This document shows positions 17,379 through 26,968 of a stretch of DNA of 64,000 bases, piece after piece. The stretch covers positions 227,001-291,000 of the forward strand of contig NZ_CP080442.1 of the NCBI RefSeq assembly GCF_019597925.1, in the 5' to 3' direction. The DNA is from [Clostridium] scindens (GTDB lineage Bacteria; Bacillota; Clostridia; Lachnospirales; Lachnospiraceae). Below the pieces are notes generated by a model. That model was not told the origin of the DNA, did no database searches, and saw only the letters and a program-made list of their open reading frames with translations. Position numbers and translations under genes: made by a program. The first letter of the stretch is position 1, and each line of letters starts with the position of its first letter.

Positions 17379-18797
17379 TTAGGCGATGGAGACGTCCATG
17401 TCATCCAGCAGCCTTCTTATGCCTGCGATATCCAGATTCGTCTCTGCCGCGAGGAATTCCACCTCTTCGGCGGTCAGATTGTCAAATCCTTTATCCTTGA
17501 CGTTCATCTTTATATACTTGCGGCGCATCTCATCCATGTCAACAGGAATTGTACGAATGTCCTGAGGCGTGGCTGGAATGATGATGTTCGTGCCTGGAAT
17601 CTCTTCTTCATGCTGCCCGATCCTGACATCTACGCCGTGATCTTCCGCAAAGGTCAGCTGGGCGGTGTGGGCCTTTCCGGCTCCTGTATATTCAGATTCC
17701 TCCACCACTATGATCTGATCCTCATCCATGGTGCGTGCGAGGCTGATCGCCGCTGCAAGCCCGGTATTTCCTGCCGGTCCTCTCTGCAGGCCTTCCAGCT
17801 GGTTGAGAAGTTCGGTAGCATAATAGACTTCGCCTTGGGTGACCGTGTAGAATTCGTCCATGTATCTTAACGGCCTCGCTGCATTCAGCGGCACATCCAC
17901 GCTCTCCGGGTTATAAAGGGATGGGAATCCATAGCCTGTATGCCCGGTGGAGAAAGACTTTCTGGCAAATACAGCATCGTCATGGGAGTCAAGATCTGCC
18001 AGATTGACGGAAACGCCCACCATCTTTCCGGTGTAGCCGGACTTGCGCAGGCCTCTTGCAGCACCGGTAAAGTTACCGCCTCCGGCGTGAGTTACCAGGA
18101 CGACATCCGGCTGGCGTCCAGCCTGCGCTTTGGCCTGCTCCATGATCTCTGCGCCGATGGTCTCGATTCCGGCGATGCTAAAGGGGAGATACAAAGAAGC
18201 GCTGAAGTAGCCAAGGTCATCCAGCAGTTTTAATATGACATAGGTAAATACTTCCGGGCCGACGGTATATTGCTGGACCTCTGCCCCGTATGACTCGCAT
18301 GCCCGCCCCTTTTCCAGGGATTCGGGCTGCCCATTGCCGGCATCATCGTAGACTTCCTGGCAGATGATAGCCTTTAAGCCGCGGCGGGCGGCCTGAGAAG
18401 CTACGGCAGCACCGTAGTTGCCGCTTGTAGATGCGATGACTCCGGGGTAGCCGGATTTTTTCGCCTCATAGACAGGAAGCAAGGCTCTGCGGTCCTTGAA
18501 GCTTCCTGTTGGGTTATCGGCCTCGTCCTTTAAGAAGATTCTGGCGCCCTTGCCCTTGGGGGAAATGGAGCGGACCAGCCGGTTGATATTGTTGAGTTCG
18601 ATCAGCGGAGTGCTGCCCACGTAAACTTCGGCTGCAATTTTGCGTATCTCATCCATGGAAAGGCCAACAATGTCCATGAATTTCTCATAATCCCAAGCCA
18701 GGCGCCCGGATTTGAATTCATCATAATTAATATTGACTGAATGGAACAAAATGTCTTTGTTCTTGCATGTAATATCGGAAACTGCCTGATTACTCAT
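17379..18797 (-). CDS. ortB: 2-amino-4-oxopentanoate thiolase, beta subunit
   Basis: A 472-residue PLP-dependent fold-type II enzyme. With OrtA it cleaves 2-amino-4-oxopentanoate with CoA to D-alanine and acetyl-CoA, the last step of oxidative ornithine degradation. The PLP lysine lies in DEADNPTGSFKDRR, followed by STSGNYGAAVASQAARRGL and the glycine-rich phosphate loop THAGGGNFTGAARGL. RGPAGNTGLAAA and EYTGAGKAHTAQL match OrtB rather than threonine synthase or diaminopropionate ammonia-lyase. It overlaps ortA by 8 bases. The upstream ornithine genes (oraSE, ord, racemase) are not in the window. Confidence 0.9.
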   Translation of the reverse strand: MSNQAVSDITCKNKDILFHSVNINYDEFKSGRLAWDYEKFMDIVGLSMDEIRKIAAEVYVGSTPLIELNNINRLVRSISPKGKGARIFLKDEADNPTGSFKDRRALLPVYEAKKSGYPGVIASTSGNYGAAVASQAARRGLKAIICQEVYDDAGNGQPESLEKGRACESYGAEVQQYTVGPEVFTYVILKLLDDLGYFSASLYLPFSIAGIETIGAEIMEQAKAQAGRQPDVVLVTHAGGGNFTGAARGLRKSGYTGKMVGVSVNLADLDSHDDAVFARKSFSTGHTGYGFPSLYNPESVDVPLNAARPLRYMDEFYTVTQGEVYYATELLNQLEGLQRGPAGNTGLAAAISLARTMDEDQIIVVEESEYTGAGKAHTAQLTFAEDHGVDVRIGQHEEEIPGTNIIIPATPQDIRTIPVDMDEMRRKYIKMNVKDKGFDNLTAEEVEFLAAETNLDIAGIRRLLDDMDVSIA

Positions 18798-19107
18798 TCT
18801 TATTCGCCTCCTTCATAATTTTGCGTACTTCATTTCCGGCGTGCATCAGGGTTGGCTGCTGACGCCCGAAACTGTGATCATACTGGGGCCACAGCTGGTA
18901 GAGCGTGCCGCTAACCACACGTCCGGCCAGAGTCTCAATGTTCACCGTATCCCCGATTGAGGCCGACTCATCCATTAGGAATCCATTGATCCAGCATTTC
19001 AAAGGTACCTTTCTGGTGCTCTCCGGCAAGGATTTAAGCCGTTCCTCCGGGGTCAGGATGATCTGCATGATTCTGACCCAGTCATTTTTTTTCGCAACTT
19101 GTTTCAT
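18790..19107 (-). CDS. ortA: 2-amino-4-oxopentanoate thiolase, alpha subunit
   Basis: A 105-residue small subunit of the OrtAB thiolase. It has the short beta-rich OrtA fold with WVRIMQIILTPEERLKSLP near the start and the conserved HSFGRQQPTLMHAGNEV at the end. It is translationally coupled to ortB (8-base overlap) and lies 4 bases after the transporter gene in the transcribed direction. It is useful only with OrtB. Confidence 0.88.
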   Translation of the reverse strand: MKQVAKKNDWVRIMQIILTPEERLKSLPESTRKVPLKCWINGFLMDESASIGDTVNIETLAGRVVSGTLYQLWPQYDHSFGRQQPTLMHAGNEVRKIMKEANKNE

Positions 19108-19111
19108 ATGA

Positions 19112-20236
19112 TTATTCTCCTTTCATAGTAGTATCGTTTGCTTGCTCCTTCTTTCCGGGACGTTTAATTACCGTCTTATAGAAGCCTACCGCCATAATTA
19201 CGAGGCCAAGATAGCCGAGCAGCGGATATACAGTTCCTACCAGCTTGCTGAATGGAACCAGCCCAGCCACGAAAGCCACGCATCCTGCTACGAGCGTCAA
19301 TATCTTGAACTTGGTAGTTCCATCCTCAGCGAACCTGACAGAAAACCCATACAGGATGGGGACAGAAGTGGTATAGACGGCAAAGAGCAGGATGAATGCA
19401 AAGATACCGCCTATGACAGGACTCATCTGTCGGGCAACTTCCAAAAATGGCACCTCCATGGCAGATACATCCACGATTCTGGATAAGGTGGCCAGAACCA
19501 TGAACAGAATCGCAACGCCAAGAAGCGAGCCTCCGAGAATGCCGGATTTGCGGATTAGTTTTTCATCTTTCTCCCCGTTGCCGATGGAAGCCAGCGCTGG
19601 AACTGCTGGCAGTACGCAGTAGGAGATGTAGATGAATGCGGAAGACCACCAGAAGGGGGTTGCCTTGGCGATCGTAAGCCCCTGCATATTAGCGCCTGCC
19701 TGCGAGATGCCTGAGAGATTCGTGCTAATGGTTCCAATGGATATGGCCAGTGTGGCGATAATGATCAGCGGAGATAAGAATCCAAGCGCATTGAGGGCGG
19801 AATTGAATCCCAGGATTACGGTTCCGACGGTGAGGACGGCGATGATGACTCTGCCAAACATCAGATTGATTCCGAAATACTGGTTCAGCGATGCGCCCCC
19901 GCCGGCAATCATGATTGACAATACGCCGAACAAGAAAAATACGAGTATCCAGTCAAATACTGCTCCTACCTTCGGCCCGCACAAATAAGTAAAGACTTCT
20001 TTGTGCGAATTGGTATGCAGCTTATGACCAAGTTCCATAAACATCGTCCCGTACCAGGCGAATAATACGACTGCTATGATCGTGCCCACGATGCCTATGT
20101 ATCCGTAACTGACGAAGAACTGCAGCGTTTCCTGCCCGCTGGCGTAGCCTGCTCCGATAATCGCGCCTACATACATGCCTGCGTAACGAATGCAGTTTAT
20201 GATCCATTTGTTTGCATGGTGCTGTTTCGTTTCCAT
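19112..20236 (-). CDS. YkvI-family membrane transporter
   Basis: A 374-residue protein with about ten hydrophobic helices, of the YkvI group (COG3949) within the APC/LeuT-like superfamily. The N-terminal YAGMYVGAIIGAGYASGQET is the glycine-rich unwound helix typical of the group. As first gene of the ortAB operon it probably carries the amino acid or keto-amino acid feeding the thiolase; the substrate is inferred from context only. The RBS is GAGGAGGGAATCT. Confidence 0.85.
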   Translation of the reverse strand: METKQHHANKWIINCIRYAGMYVGAIIGAGYASGQETLQFFVSYGYIGIVGTIIAVVLFAWYGTMFMELGHKLHTNSHKEVFTYLCGPKVGAVFDWILVFFLFGVLSIMIAGGGASLNQYFGINLMFGRVIIAVLTVGTVILGFNSALNALGFLSPLIIIATLAISIGTISTNLSGISQAGANMQGLTIAKATPFWWSSAFIYISYCVLPAVPALASIGNGEKDEKLIRKSGILGGSLLGVAILFMVLATLSRIVDVSAMEVPFLEVARQMSPVIGGIFAFILLFAVYTTSVPILYGFSVRFAEDGTTKFKILTLVAGCVAFVAGLVPFSKLVGTVYPLLGYLGLVIMAVGFYKTVIKRPGKKEQANDTTMKGE

Positions 20237-20553
20237 AGATTCCCTCCTCTTTCAGAACTTTTTATAGTCGCTTTCAAAACGTTTTGAGTGATATAAGCGT
20301 AAACGATATAAGAGTAAGGTGTCAAAATTTAACCCGGATCTGGCCAGAGAGAAGAAATTGGACGGCAAAATGAGCAGAAACGACCGGTTTTAAAAAAGTT
20401 GGATTTATGTAGAGACTATTTTGTGCGATAATTTATTAAAACAGGGGGAATATATTGCTGATTTGGATGAGTTTATAATAAAATTGTGACTGTTGGCATA
20501 CATTGTGCTATTATTATGACATTATAAGAAGTCAAGGGAAAGGAGGAAATCCG
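20237..20553. promoter_or_regulatory. Divergent control region with a 14-bp palindrome
   Basis: This 317-base gene-free region separates the transporter operon from the divergent GntR gene. At 20274-20287 it holds the perfect palindrome TCAAAACGTTTTGA, 38 bases upstream of the transporter start, next to a TATAAA on the minus strand. It is a good candidate operator for the adjacent FCD-type GntR regulator, although CcpA or another factor could bind. The remainder is AT-rich without clear features. Confidence 0.45.
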
Positions 20554-21255
20554 ATGAATAAACATGAACTAGATGAAATGCTCGCAGAAAATCCGTTTTT
20601 AGTATTGAGCGATGTCATCTACCAGTCTCTCTATAATGACATCATACAGTTGAAGATGCCCCCGGATTCACGACTGAACGAAAGCAAGATCGCGGAAGAA
20701 CTAGGGATAAGCAGAAGCCCTGTAAAGAGCGCCTTGTCGAAACTTGAGAAGGACGGGCTGGTATATAAGAAAAGCGGCAAGATACTTGCGGTATCCTGGA
20801 TGACGAAAGAGGATGGCTATAGCCTTTATGAGGCGCGCAGCGCTTTGGAAGGGTTTGCCGCCTCCCTTGCGGTAATTCGGATCACTGCAGAACAGATGAA
20901 GGAACTGGAAGAATTGACCAGGCAGTATGTGGCGGTATGCAATGGCAGTAACAAAGAACTGAATCCGAATGACTATGCGGATATCGACCATAAGTTCCAC
21001 TCTCTGATTGTAACGGCTTCCTGTAATCCTTACATCATGCGAATGTACAGAAGCCTGGAGGGCTATCTTCTGCACTACAGATACTGCCTGTATTACTCGC
21101 TTGGACCGGAGAAGCTGCAGCGGATACTTTATCAGGCAGGAAAGCGTCACCAGGCTATTTTCAATGCCTTCCAGATGGGCTTTACCGATATCGTCCGGCA
21201 CGAGGTGGAGGAGGATGTCCACAGCATGCTCAATGCCTTCAACCAATGGGAATAG
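20554..21255 (+). CDS. GntR-family regulator with FCD ligand domain
   Basis: A 233-residue regulator. An N-terminal winged helix (residues ~20-80, NESKIAEELGISRSPVKSAL) is followed by an all-helical FCD ligand domain with the pattern EARSALEGFAA...DHKFHSLIV...HQAIFNAF. The start is ATG 20554 behind AAAGGAGGAAA; the open frame back to 20503 is unlikely. It is divergent from the YkvI transporter/ortAB operon and probably represses it until its organic-acid or amino-acid effector is present. Confidence 0.9.
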   Translation: MNKHELDEMLAENPFLVLSDVIYQSLYNDIIQLKMPPDSRLNESKIAEELGISRSPVKSALSKLEKDGLVYKKSGKILAVSWMTKEDGYSLYEARSALEGFAASLAVIRITAEQMKELEELTRQYVAVCNGSNKELNPNDYADIDHKFHSLIVTASCNPYIMRMYRSLEGYLLHYRYCLYYSLGPEKLQRILYQAGKRHQAIFNAFQMGFTDIVRHEVEEDVHSMLNAFNQWE

Positions 21256-21330
21256 ATGGGATACGGCCGATGACAAAAAATGCCGAAAAAATGTAATCTT
21301 CTTTATTCTTAAAATGGGAGACAGTATTAA

Positions 21331-21368
21331 AAAAGCACGGTGTCCGTAAAAAGACGAAACCGTGCTTT
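21331..21368. terminator. Bidirectional terminator between convergent genes
   Basis: AAAAGCACGGT pairs with ACCGTGCTTT, flanked by A-run and T-run. It sits between the GntR gene and the response-regulator gene, which end toward each other. Confidence 0.85.
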
Positions 21369-21390
21369 CTTATGCTTATGCGGAAATACT

Positions 21391-22518
21391 CTATACATCC
21401 AGGGGCGGCGCAGCCAGGCCGCGGCTCTGGTAAACGGCGTCCCGGTTGGCGATGGTAGTATCATAGTGCGTCTTGTCTGCCATTTCTTTATAGTTGTGAA
21501 GCAGTATCCTCCAGGCACTGTCGCAGAACTGGTCGACCTCAAGCGCCAAGGAAGCCTGCTGTGCGGATTCTTCGTATTTCCCGATGGATGCGTAGTAGGA
21601 GGCCAGCGCAACGCGCAGGCTGGCATAGCGGATATCATACTGATCCCGCAGCAGATTGGCCCAGTCGCACTTGACGTCCTCAAAGTATTTGCCCCGGTAC
21701 AAGGAGGCTCCATAGAGGATGGAGTCAAGATTGCCGGAAGTGATGGAGCCGGCCTGTTCTTCGGCATCCGCGAACAGATCGGCATCACAGGTGACGCTTC
21801 CAAGATCCAGGGAATAGTAGCCGCTTTTATACTTTAAAGAGATATCAGTTCCGGTCTCTTTCAGAAACTGGCGCAGGTAGTAGTTGCAGGTGTTGAGATT
21901 GGACAGGGCCTTTTCTTCTGGAAGGGTGCTAAAGAGAGTATCCAGAAGATTCTTCCGGAAAACGCCGTGAGGGCGGTTCTGGAGATAAAGCGCGAATAAT
22001 TCCCGCACCTTTGCGGTCCGCCACTCCGGCTGTGGCGCGCCCGACCCGGTAATCTCAAGTTTTCCGAACGCATGAAGCATAGGGGAAGAAGACGGTACTG
22101 CCTGCGGTGCTGTGGACAGGGCACCCAAAGTATTCTTGATGCGGTGAATGGATTTTTGAAACCGTTCTTTGCTGACTGGCTTTAACAGATAATCGGTGGC
22201 ATCTAAGTCAAAGGCCGATACGGCATATTGGTCAAAAGCGGTTACAAAGATGATCTCTATCTTATCTGCAAGCCTGGACTGAAGGTCCGAGGCCAGTTCC
22301 ATGCCATTGCGCCCGGGCATGGCGATATCAAGGAAGGCCACCTGAGGCTGCACCTCCCTGACGGATTCCAGGGCATCATCGGCGTTATCGAACGAGCCCA
22401 CCAGTTCAAAGTCTTCATAATCTTTCAGCAGATAACTTAATTTGGCCAACGCAGGCGGCTCGTCATCCACGATGATGGTGCGGTATTTAGGGGTGCTGTT
22501 GATTGCTGCTATATCCAT
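21391..22518 (-). CDS. Response regulator with SARP-like output (REC + trans_reg_C + BTAD)
   Basis: A 375-residue two-component output protein. The receiver domain (~residues 12-130) has acidic DDE and phospho-acceptor D64 (AFLDIAMPG) with the late LKP lysine. It is followed by an OmpR/SARP-type DNA-binding domain (~150-240, EWRTAKVRELFALYLQNRP) and a helical BTAD repeat domain (~245-375). This architecture is typical of partners of 7TMR-DISM kinases in Firmicutes. Its start overlaps the kinase gene by 32 bases, so the two are one signalling pair. Confidence 0.9.
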   Translation of the reverse strand: MDIAAINSTPKYRTIIVDDEPPALAKLSYLLKDYEDFELVGSFDNADDALESVREVQPQVAFLDIAMPGRNGMELASDLQSRLADKIEIIFVTAFDQYAVSAFDLDATDYLLKPVSKERFQKSIHRIKNTLGALSTAPQAVPSSSPMLHAFGKLEITGSGAPQPEWRTAKVRELFALYLQNRPHGVFRKNLLDTLFSTLPEEKALSNLNTCNYYLRQFLKETGTDISLKYKSGYYSLDLGSVTCDADLFADAEEQAGSITSGNLDSILYGASLYRGKYFEDVKCDWANLLRDQYDIRYASLRVALASYYASIGKYEESAQQASLALEVDQFCDSAWRILLHNYKEMADKTHYDTTIANRDAVYQSRGLAAPPLDV

Positions 22519-25500
22519 ATTCTAGTTCATCCTCCTGAAATTTTGAATTCAGCGGTATGCGAATCAGGATTGTGGTGCCCGCTCCCGGGGAAGTCTGAAT
22601 ATCCAAAGGAATGCCATAGTGGAGCTTCAGGCGCCGGCTGACATTGCGAAGGCCGATGCCGCCCTGATATCCATCCTGTTCTTCGTTTAGCAGGTTGGCG
22701 ATCTTTACCGGCTCGATTCCGACTCCATTATCCTGAATCTCAATGTGAATGTATTCATTTTTTTCTGTAATCGTTACCTGGATCTGAATCTCCTGGTAAC
22801 TGTCTAATGTGGCATGGCGTATCGCGTTCTCCACCAATGGCTGTATGGTAAGCGGCGGAAGAGAGAAGCTGCGCCCGGTTTTTTGGACCAGTTTAAATTG
22901 CAGCCGTCTGCCAAAGCGGGCCTGCTCGATATGGACGTAGGAATTTACGATTCCAAGTTCCGTGTCAATCGTGACAAGTCCGCGGTTTACGTCGTTGCCA
23001 AAGCATCCTCGAAGATAGATTGCCAGATCATCGATCAGCTCGCTGGCTTTGACGCCGTCCGTAAGCGCAATGGCGCTGATGGTATTAAATGCGTTGTACA
23101 AAAAGTGGGGCCTGATCTGAGCCTGAAGGAACAGCATCTCATTATCAAGCGCGGATTTGACAGACTGCTTCAGCGTAATCAGGCTGAAAACCCTGGTGCG
23201 AAGCTCGATCCGGTCGGCCGGCTTTACCACATAATCATTCGCCCCTGACCAGAAGCCGGTCAGGATTTCCTCCGCCCCATCGCAGGCGGTAAGCAGAAGC
23301 ACCGGAAGTTCGAAGTGAGAGTAGCGCTTCCGGATGATCTGGCACAATTCAAACCCGCTCATCTCTGGCATCATTACATCTAATATGATGATATCATAAG
23401 AAGATTTCTCAAGCAACTCTAATGCTTCTTTTGCACTCTTTACGCAATCCATGGAAAAACTGCAGTCTTCGAAAATGGTACGTATGATATTCAGGTTATC
23501 CTCGTTGTCATCTACGACCAGAAGGGAGGCTGACGTTCCTTTGAAGTCCTCCAGATAATTCTGGCTTTTGTAGGCAGAACCGGCCTGGGCTGCTGCTGCG
23601 TTTTCCATGGAATTGTGATCTGGCGTGCAGGCATCCAGACAGAAGGTAATGCAGGTCCCCTGCCCCGGCTTAGTCCATTCCACGTACACGCTTCCGTTCA
23701 TCTGCTCGGTCAGCTGGCGGACCAGGTATAGCCCTAGCCCTACGCCCTCTGCTTTCCGGGCGGTATCATCCAGACGCACGGACTTGTCAAAAATCCGGCT
23801 GATATCTTTAGCCGACATGCCAATCCCGGTATCAGACACAGAGACGTATACCTTCCCATTCATGCGCTTGCTTGAAATGGTAATGGTGCCGGAATCCGTA
23901 TATTTTACGGCGTTTCCAATGATATTGTTCAGGACTTCCCACAATTTTGACTCGTCCGCGTTCACCCACAGGGCGTTTTTGGAGAGATTGTTTTTAAAGA
24001 TCAGCTTCGTATTATCGGAAGTATAGTAGAATACTTCGATTACGGCATTTACCTCAATGTCCAGGTTGACGGGCTTTAGGCTTACGCTTCTGTGCTCGGA
24101 GGAATAGAACCCGTACAAGTCGTTCAGGACACTGTTCAGTTTCCTGGCAAGCATTAGGGCGAGACTTAACTGTTCTTTGGCGGTATCCGGCTCTCCAAGC
24201 TTGGAACTGGCGGATTCGATAATGTTGATAATGCCATGCAGAGGCGTCCGCAGTTCATGGGACGTTGCGGATATGAACTCGCTTTTAAGCTTGTCGGTGA
24301 CTACCATCCTGCGGGCAAGCCTTGCATTGCCGGTATAGATCCGGGAGACCTTGAGGGCCACGTAGGCAAGCTGGGATGTGACATAGGCGACCAGGAGGAA
24401 GATGTAGTTGCTGGCATATGCGTCTGCAGAGACCATTCCCCGGCTGTTAAAGTATAGGAGCGCGAAATAGCTGGAGCAGAAGGAGAGCGACAGCATCAGC
24501 ATCAGCGCGCTGTAACTCTTATTCCAGATCCGCCCCAGGAGGATGATGGAAGTATGAAGGAGGGAGGCGGCAAAGTAGGTTCCGGTCAGGATCTTCATCA
24601 TTGGCAGATACTTTCCTGGGCAGAGCAAGGTAAGGACCAGAAGAAACGGAATGATATACAGGTATATCTTCAAGGTCCTTTGCAAGATGCCCTTGGTGTA
24701 GCAATTCTGCCTGGCAAGAAGGATCATGCACAGTCCCATCAATGCAAAAGACAGGACGTAGATCTTGGTAAATATGGCATAAGTCCACGACTGTACCGGC
24801 TGGGTCAGCAGGTTATTGCTGGAATAGACCAGATGGAAGGAAAGCATAATAGTGAACAGGAGCAAATAAGCGGTGCTGCCCATCTGAACCTTAAAAAACA
24901 AAAGGAAGATCAGGAGGATCGCAAGGATTCCTATACTCATAAGCCCAACGGATTCAGCGAACTTAAACTGAGAGGCAAGGCGGTAGCCGTCTATCTGGGT
25001 GCCAAAATATATGGGGCTTGTAATGCCGGTATGATAATTGCTGAAATTCGATACCTGGATGATGATCTCATGGGTCTGCCGCATAATGTCCAGCGGAAAT
25101 ACGATATACTGGTTGTCCTTTTCCGTCTCGGAACTGGCCTTTAAGGAAGAAGTAAATCCAATATCCGACAGAAGCCTTCCATCCACATAGATGCGCGCGG
25201 TTCCCTGTACTCCGGCAAGGCGCAGGGAATACAGGTCGGTGGTGCCAAGGAAGGTGAAGGTAAGCCGGTAGGTGCCATAGCCGAAGGTGTTCGGAAGGGT
25301 TCCCGGAAGCTTCCGGTATTCGGGTGAATAATGTTCCGCGCTGGATGCGGAAAAGTCGGAGGAAAACAGGAAGCGGCTGTCATAATATTCCCACTCCCCA
25401 TTCAGCGCCACTGGCAGCCTGTTCTCGATATAGGCGGCGTTCAGCCTTCCGGATCTTGCCTTGCCGGCGTAATCCGGATTGATGATAAAGAGTGTAAAAA

Positions 25501-25606
25501 GCGCCAGAAGCGATACGACAGACAGGACCCATATATGGAAAGGAGCCAGTTTCCTGCCTCGCAGACGGTTGATTGAAGAAGATAGCCTGTGATTTGATTT
25601 GTCCAT
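22487..25606 (-). CDS. 7TMR-DISM sensor with HisKA and LytS-type kinase modules
   Basis: A 1039-residue sensor. Order: N-terminal TM helix, extracellular jelly-roll DISMED2-like sugar-binding domain (~60-210), seven-helix 7TMR-DISM membrane region (~220-430), HisKA with H450 (SATSHELRTPLHG), HATPase (DTGIGMS, GVGLGLYLV), receiver with D743 (ILDVMMPEMSG), then a second kinase of the LytS type with H834 (IRPHFLYNAFN) and its own HATPase (PLVENAIRHA, DNGVGI). Two complete kinase modules in one chain is unusual. It is divergent from the ribose-type importer at 25.8 kb and probably controls it. Confidence 0.92.
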   Translation of the reverse strand: MDKSNHRLSSSINRLRGRKLAPFHIWVLSVVSLLALFTLFIINPDYAGKARSGRLNAAYIENRLPVALNGEWEYYDSRFLFSSDFSASSAEHYSPEYRKLPGTLPNTFGYGTYRLTFTFLGTTDLYSLRLAGVQGTARIYVDGRLLSDIGFTSSLKASSETEKDNQYIVFPLDIMRQTHEIIIQVSNFSNYHTGITSPIYFGTQIDGYRLASQFKFAESVGLMSIGILAILLIFLLFFKVQMGSTAYLLLFTIMLSFHLVYSSNNLLTQPVQSWTYAIFTKIYVLSFALMGLCMILLARQNCYTKGILQRTLKIYLYIIPFLLVLTLLCPGKYLPMMKILTGTYFAASLLHTSIILLGRIWNKSYSALMLMLSLSFCSSYFALLYFNSRGMVSADAYASNYIFLLVAYVTSQLAYVALKVSRIYTGNARLARRMVVTDKLKSEFISATSHELRTPLHGIINIIESASSKLGEPDTAKEQLSLALMLARKLNSVLNDLYGFYSSEHRSVSLKPVNLDIEVNAVIEVFYYTSDNTKLIFKNNLSKNALWVNADESKLWEVLNNIIGNAVKYTDSGTITISSKRMNGKVYVSVSDTGIGMSAKDISRIFDKSVRLDDTARKAEGVGLGLYLVRQLTEQMNGSVYVEWTKPGQGTCITFCLDACTPDHNSMENAAAAQAGSAYKSQNYLEDFKGTSASLLVVDDNEDNLNIIRTIFEDCSFSMDCVKSAKEALELLEKSSYDIIILDVMMPEMSGFELCQIIRKRYSHFELPVLLLTACDGAEEILTGFWSGANDYVVKPADRIELRTRVFSLITLKQSVKSALDNEMLFLQAQIRPHFLYNAFNTISAIALTDGVKASELIDDLAIYLRGCFGNDVNRGLVTIDTELGIVNSYVHIEQARFGRRLQFKLVQKTGRSFSLPPLTIQPLVENAIRHATLDSYQEIQIQVTITEKNEYIHIEIQDNGVGIEPVKIANLLNEEQDGYQGGIGLRNVSRRLKLHYGIPLDIQTSPGAGTTILIRIPLNSKFQEDELEYGYSSNQQHP

Positions 25607-25753
25607 AAGTACCTCCAGTCAGATATAATGTCACATTTGGTAATATTATAGCATGTGTCAGTTAAAATGAAAAATTGATTGTGCAATTTTGATAAAAAGG
25701 TTGTGCGCGAATTGTCTAATATGTAGATGTTTAGTAAAATGTTTATTGTTATA

Positions 25754-25781
25754 TTGACTATTCTGTATATTATTGTATAAT
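25754..25781 (+). promoter_or_regulatory. Promoter of the ribose-type importer operon
   Basis: TTGACT, a 16-base spacer and a perfect TATAAT, 31 bases before the ATG. A minus-strand TATAAT at 25645-25650 with a weaker TTTTCA -35 probably drives the divergent kinase. The 206-base divergent region is AT-rich and holds no gene. Confidence 0.75.
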
Positions 25782-25812
25782 GAAACCATCAAAAATACAA
25801 GGAGGAAAGAAA

Positions 25813-26955
25813 ATGAGAAAGGTAAAAAAGTGGTGTGCCCTTCTGATGGCCTCTGTCATGCTGGCCGGCACCCTGACCGGATGCGCTGTAGATGAAAAGA
25901 CGCAGGAAAATGGCAGCGAGCAGGCGGGAGACGAAGGAAAAAGCGACGAAGGCGGCAAGATTACAAAGAGCGAGAAGGAAGGCAGCTTCAAGGTAGGCAT
26001 CGCAGCCAGGGAGATTACCAATGACTACAACCGCAACATCGTATCAGCTTCCCAGAAGATGATCGAAGATGCAGGCGGAAGCGTAGTCATCGCGGATGCC
26101 CAGGCAGATGTGCAGAAACACAATGAGAACATCGAGAATCTGATCAATTCCGGAATTGACGGCCTGATCGTCCATCTTGGAGACCCGGAGCAGATGGCTC
26201 CTTTGATGGAAGAGGCTGAAAAGAAAGGAATCCCGGTCATCACCAATGGCGTAGGCTCTCCGGTAGCGCATACCATCGGAGATGTAAATGGAGATGATCC
26301 GCTGATGGCAACCCTGGCATCCGACGCGCTGCTTGCAAGCATCGGATATGCAGGAGACGTATACGTTGTGTGGGTTCCGGGAGCGCCGCTTCTGGAGACG
26401 AGAAAGAGAATCTTCGAGGCCGTTGCCGCTGATTATCCGGATGTTAAGATCCATGAAGTGCCGGCAGAGCATAATCCTGCAAAAGTGCAGACGCAGATCG
26501 AGGAGATTCTGACAGCAAACCCGGACGAAGGCAGCATCGCAGGCATTTTTGGAACGTATGACCAGCTGGTATCCGGGGCAAGCGAAGCAATCCGCCGTGC
26601 AGGAAGAGGCCAGGAGATCAAGATGGTAGCCATTGACGGGGACGTGCTGGGATTCCAGATGCTGTTCCAGGAAGACAGCCCATTCATCTCTACCGTTGTA
26701 ATGGATACGGAAAGCATTGGCAAGCAGTCTGCGGAACTTCTGCTTGGCGTGATGGATGGAAGTGTAGATCCTAAGACGATTTCTCCAAAGATTCCTGCCA
26801 GCTGCTATGTAGCAACAAGAAAGAATGGCGTAGAGGCAGCAGAGATGAAGTGGGGCAAGAATTTCTGGGAAGATGCCGGACTTGTGAAAGAAGATGTAGA
26901 AAAGCAATTCCCGAAAAAGGAAGACGTGATCGTAGCGCTTCCAAGTATTCCATAG
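25813..26955 (+). CDS. Ribose-type ABC substrate-binding lipoprotein (PBP1)
   Basis: A 380-residue periplasmic-binding type-I protein like RbsB. The start is ATG 25813 after AAGGAGGAAAG. A lipoprotein signal (MRKVKKWCALLMASVMLAG..TGC) leads to an acidic linker and two alpha/beta lobes containing NIENLINSGIDGLIVHLGD and VAIDGDVLGFQML. It is the first gene of a binding protein-ATPase-two permeases-amidohydrolase operon. The ligand is unknown; the amidohydrolase partner suggests something other than plain ribose. Confidence 0.92.
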   Translation: MRKVKKWCALLMASVMLAGTLTGCAVDEKTQENGSEQAGDEGKSDEGGKITKSEKEGSFKVGIAAREITNDYNRNIVSASQKMIEDAGGSVVIADAQADVQKHNENIENLINSGIDGLIVHLGDPEQMAPLMEEAEKKGIPVITNGVGSPVAHTIGDVNGDDPLMATLASDALLASIGYAGDVYVVWVPGAPLLETRKRIFEAVAADYPDVKIHEVPAEHNPAKVQTQIEEILTANPDEGSIAGIFGTYDQLVSGASEAIRRAGRGQEIKMVAIDGDVLGFQMLFQEDSPFISTVVMDTESIGKQSAELLLGVMDGSVDPKTISPKIPASCYVATRKNGVEAAEMKWGKNFWEDAGLVKEDVEKQFPKKEDVIVALPSIP

Positions 26956-26968
26956 AGACTTGAGGATT

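Noticed and set aside
17379..18797. Threonine synthase or diaminopropionate ammonia-lyase
   Set aside because: Sequence landmarks and the adjacent small OrtA subunit identify OrtB.
24554..25144. 196-codon open frame on the + strand
   Set aside because: Antisense to the membrane region of the dual-kinase sensor; low-complexity charged translation.
26044..26907. 287-codon open frame on the - strand
   Set aside because: Antisense to the ribose-type binding-protein gene; no RBS or domain.
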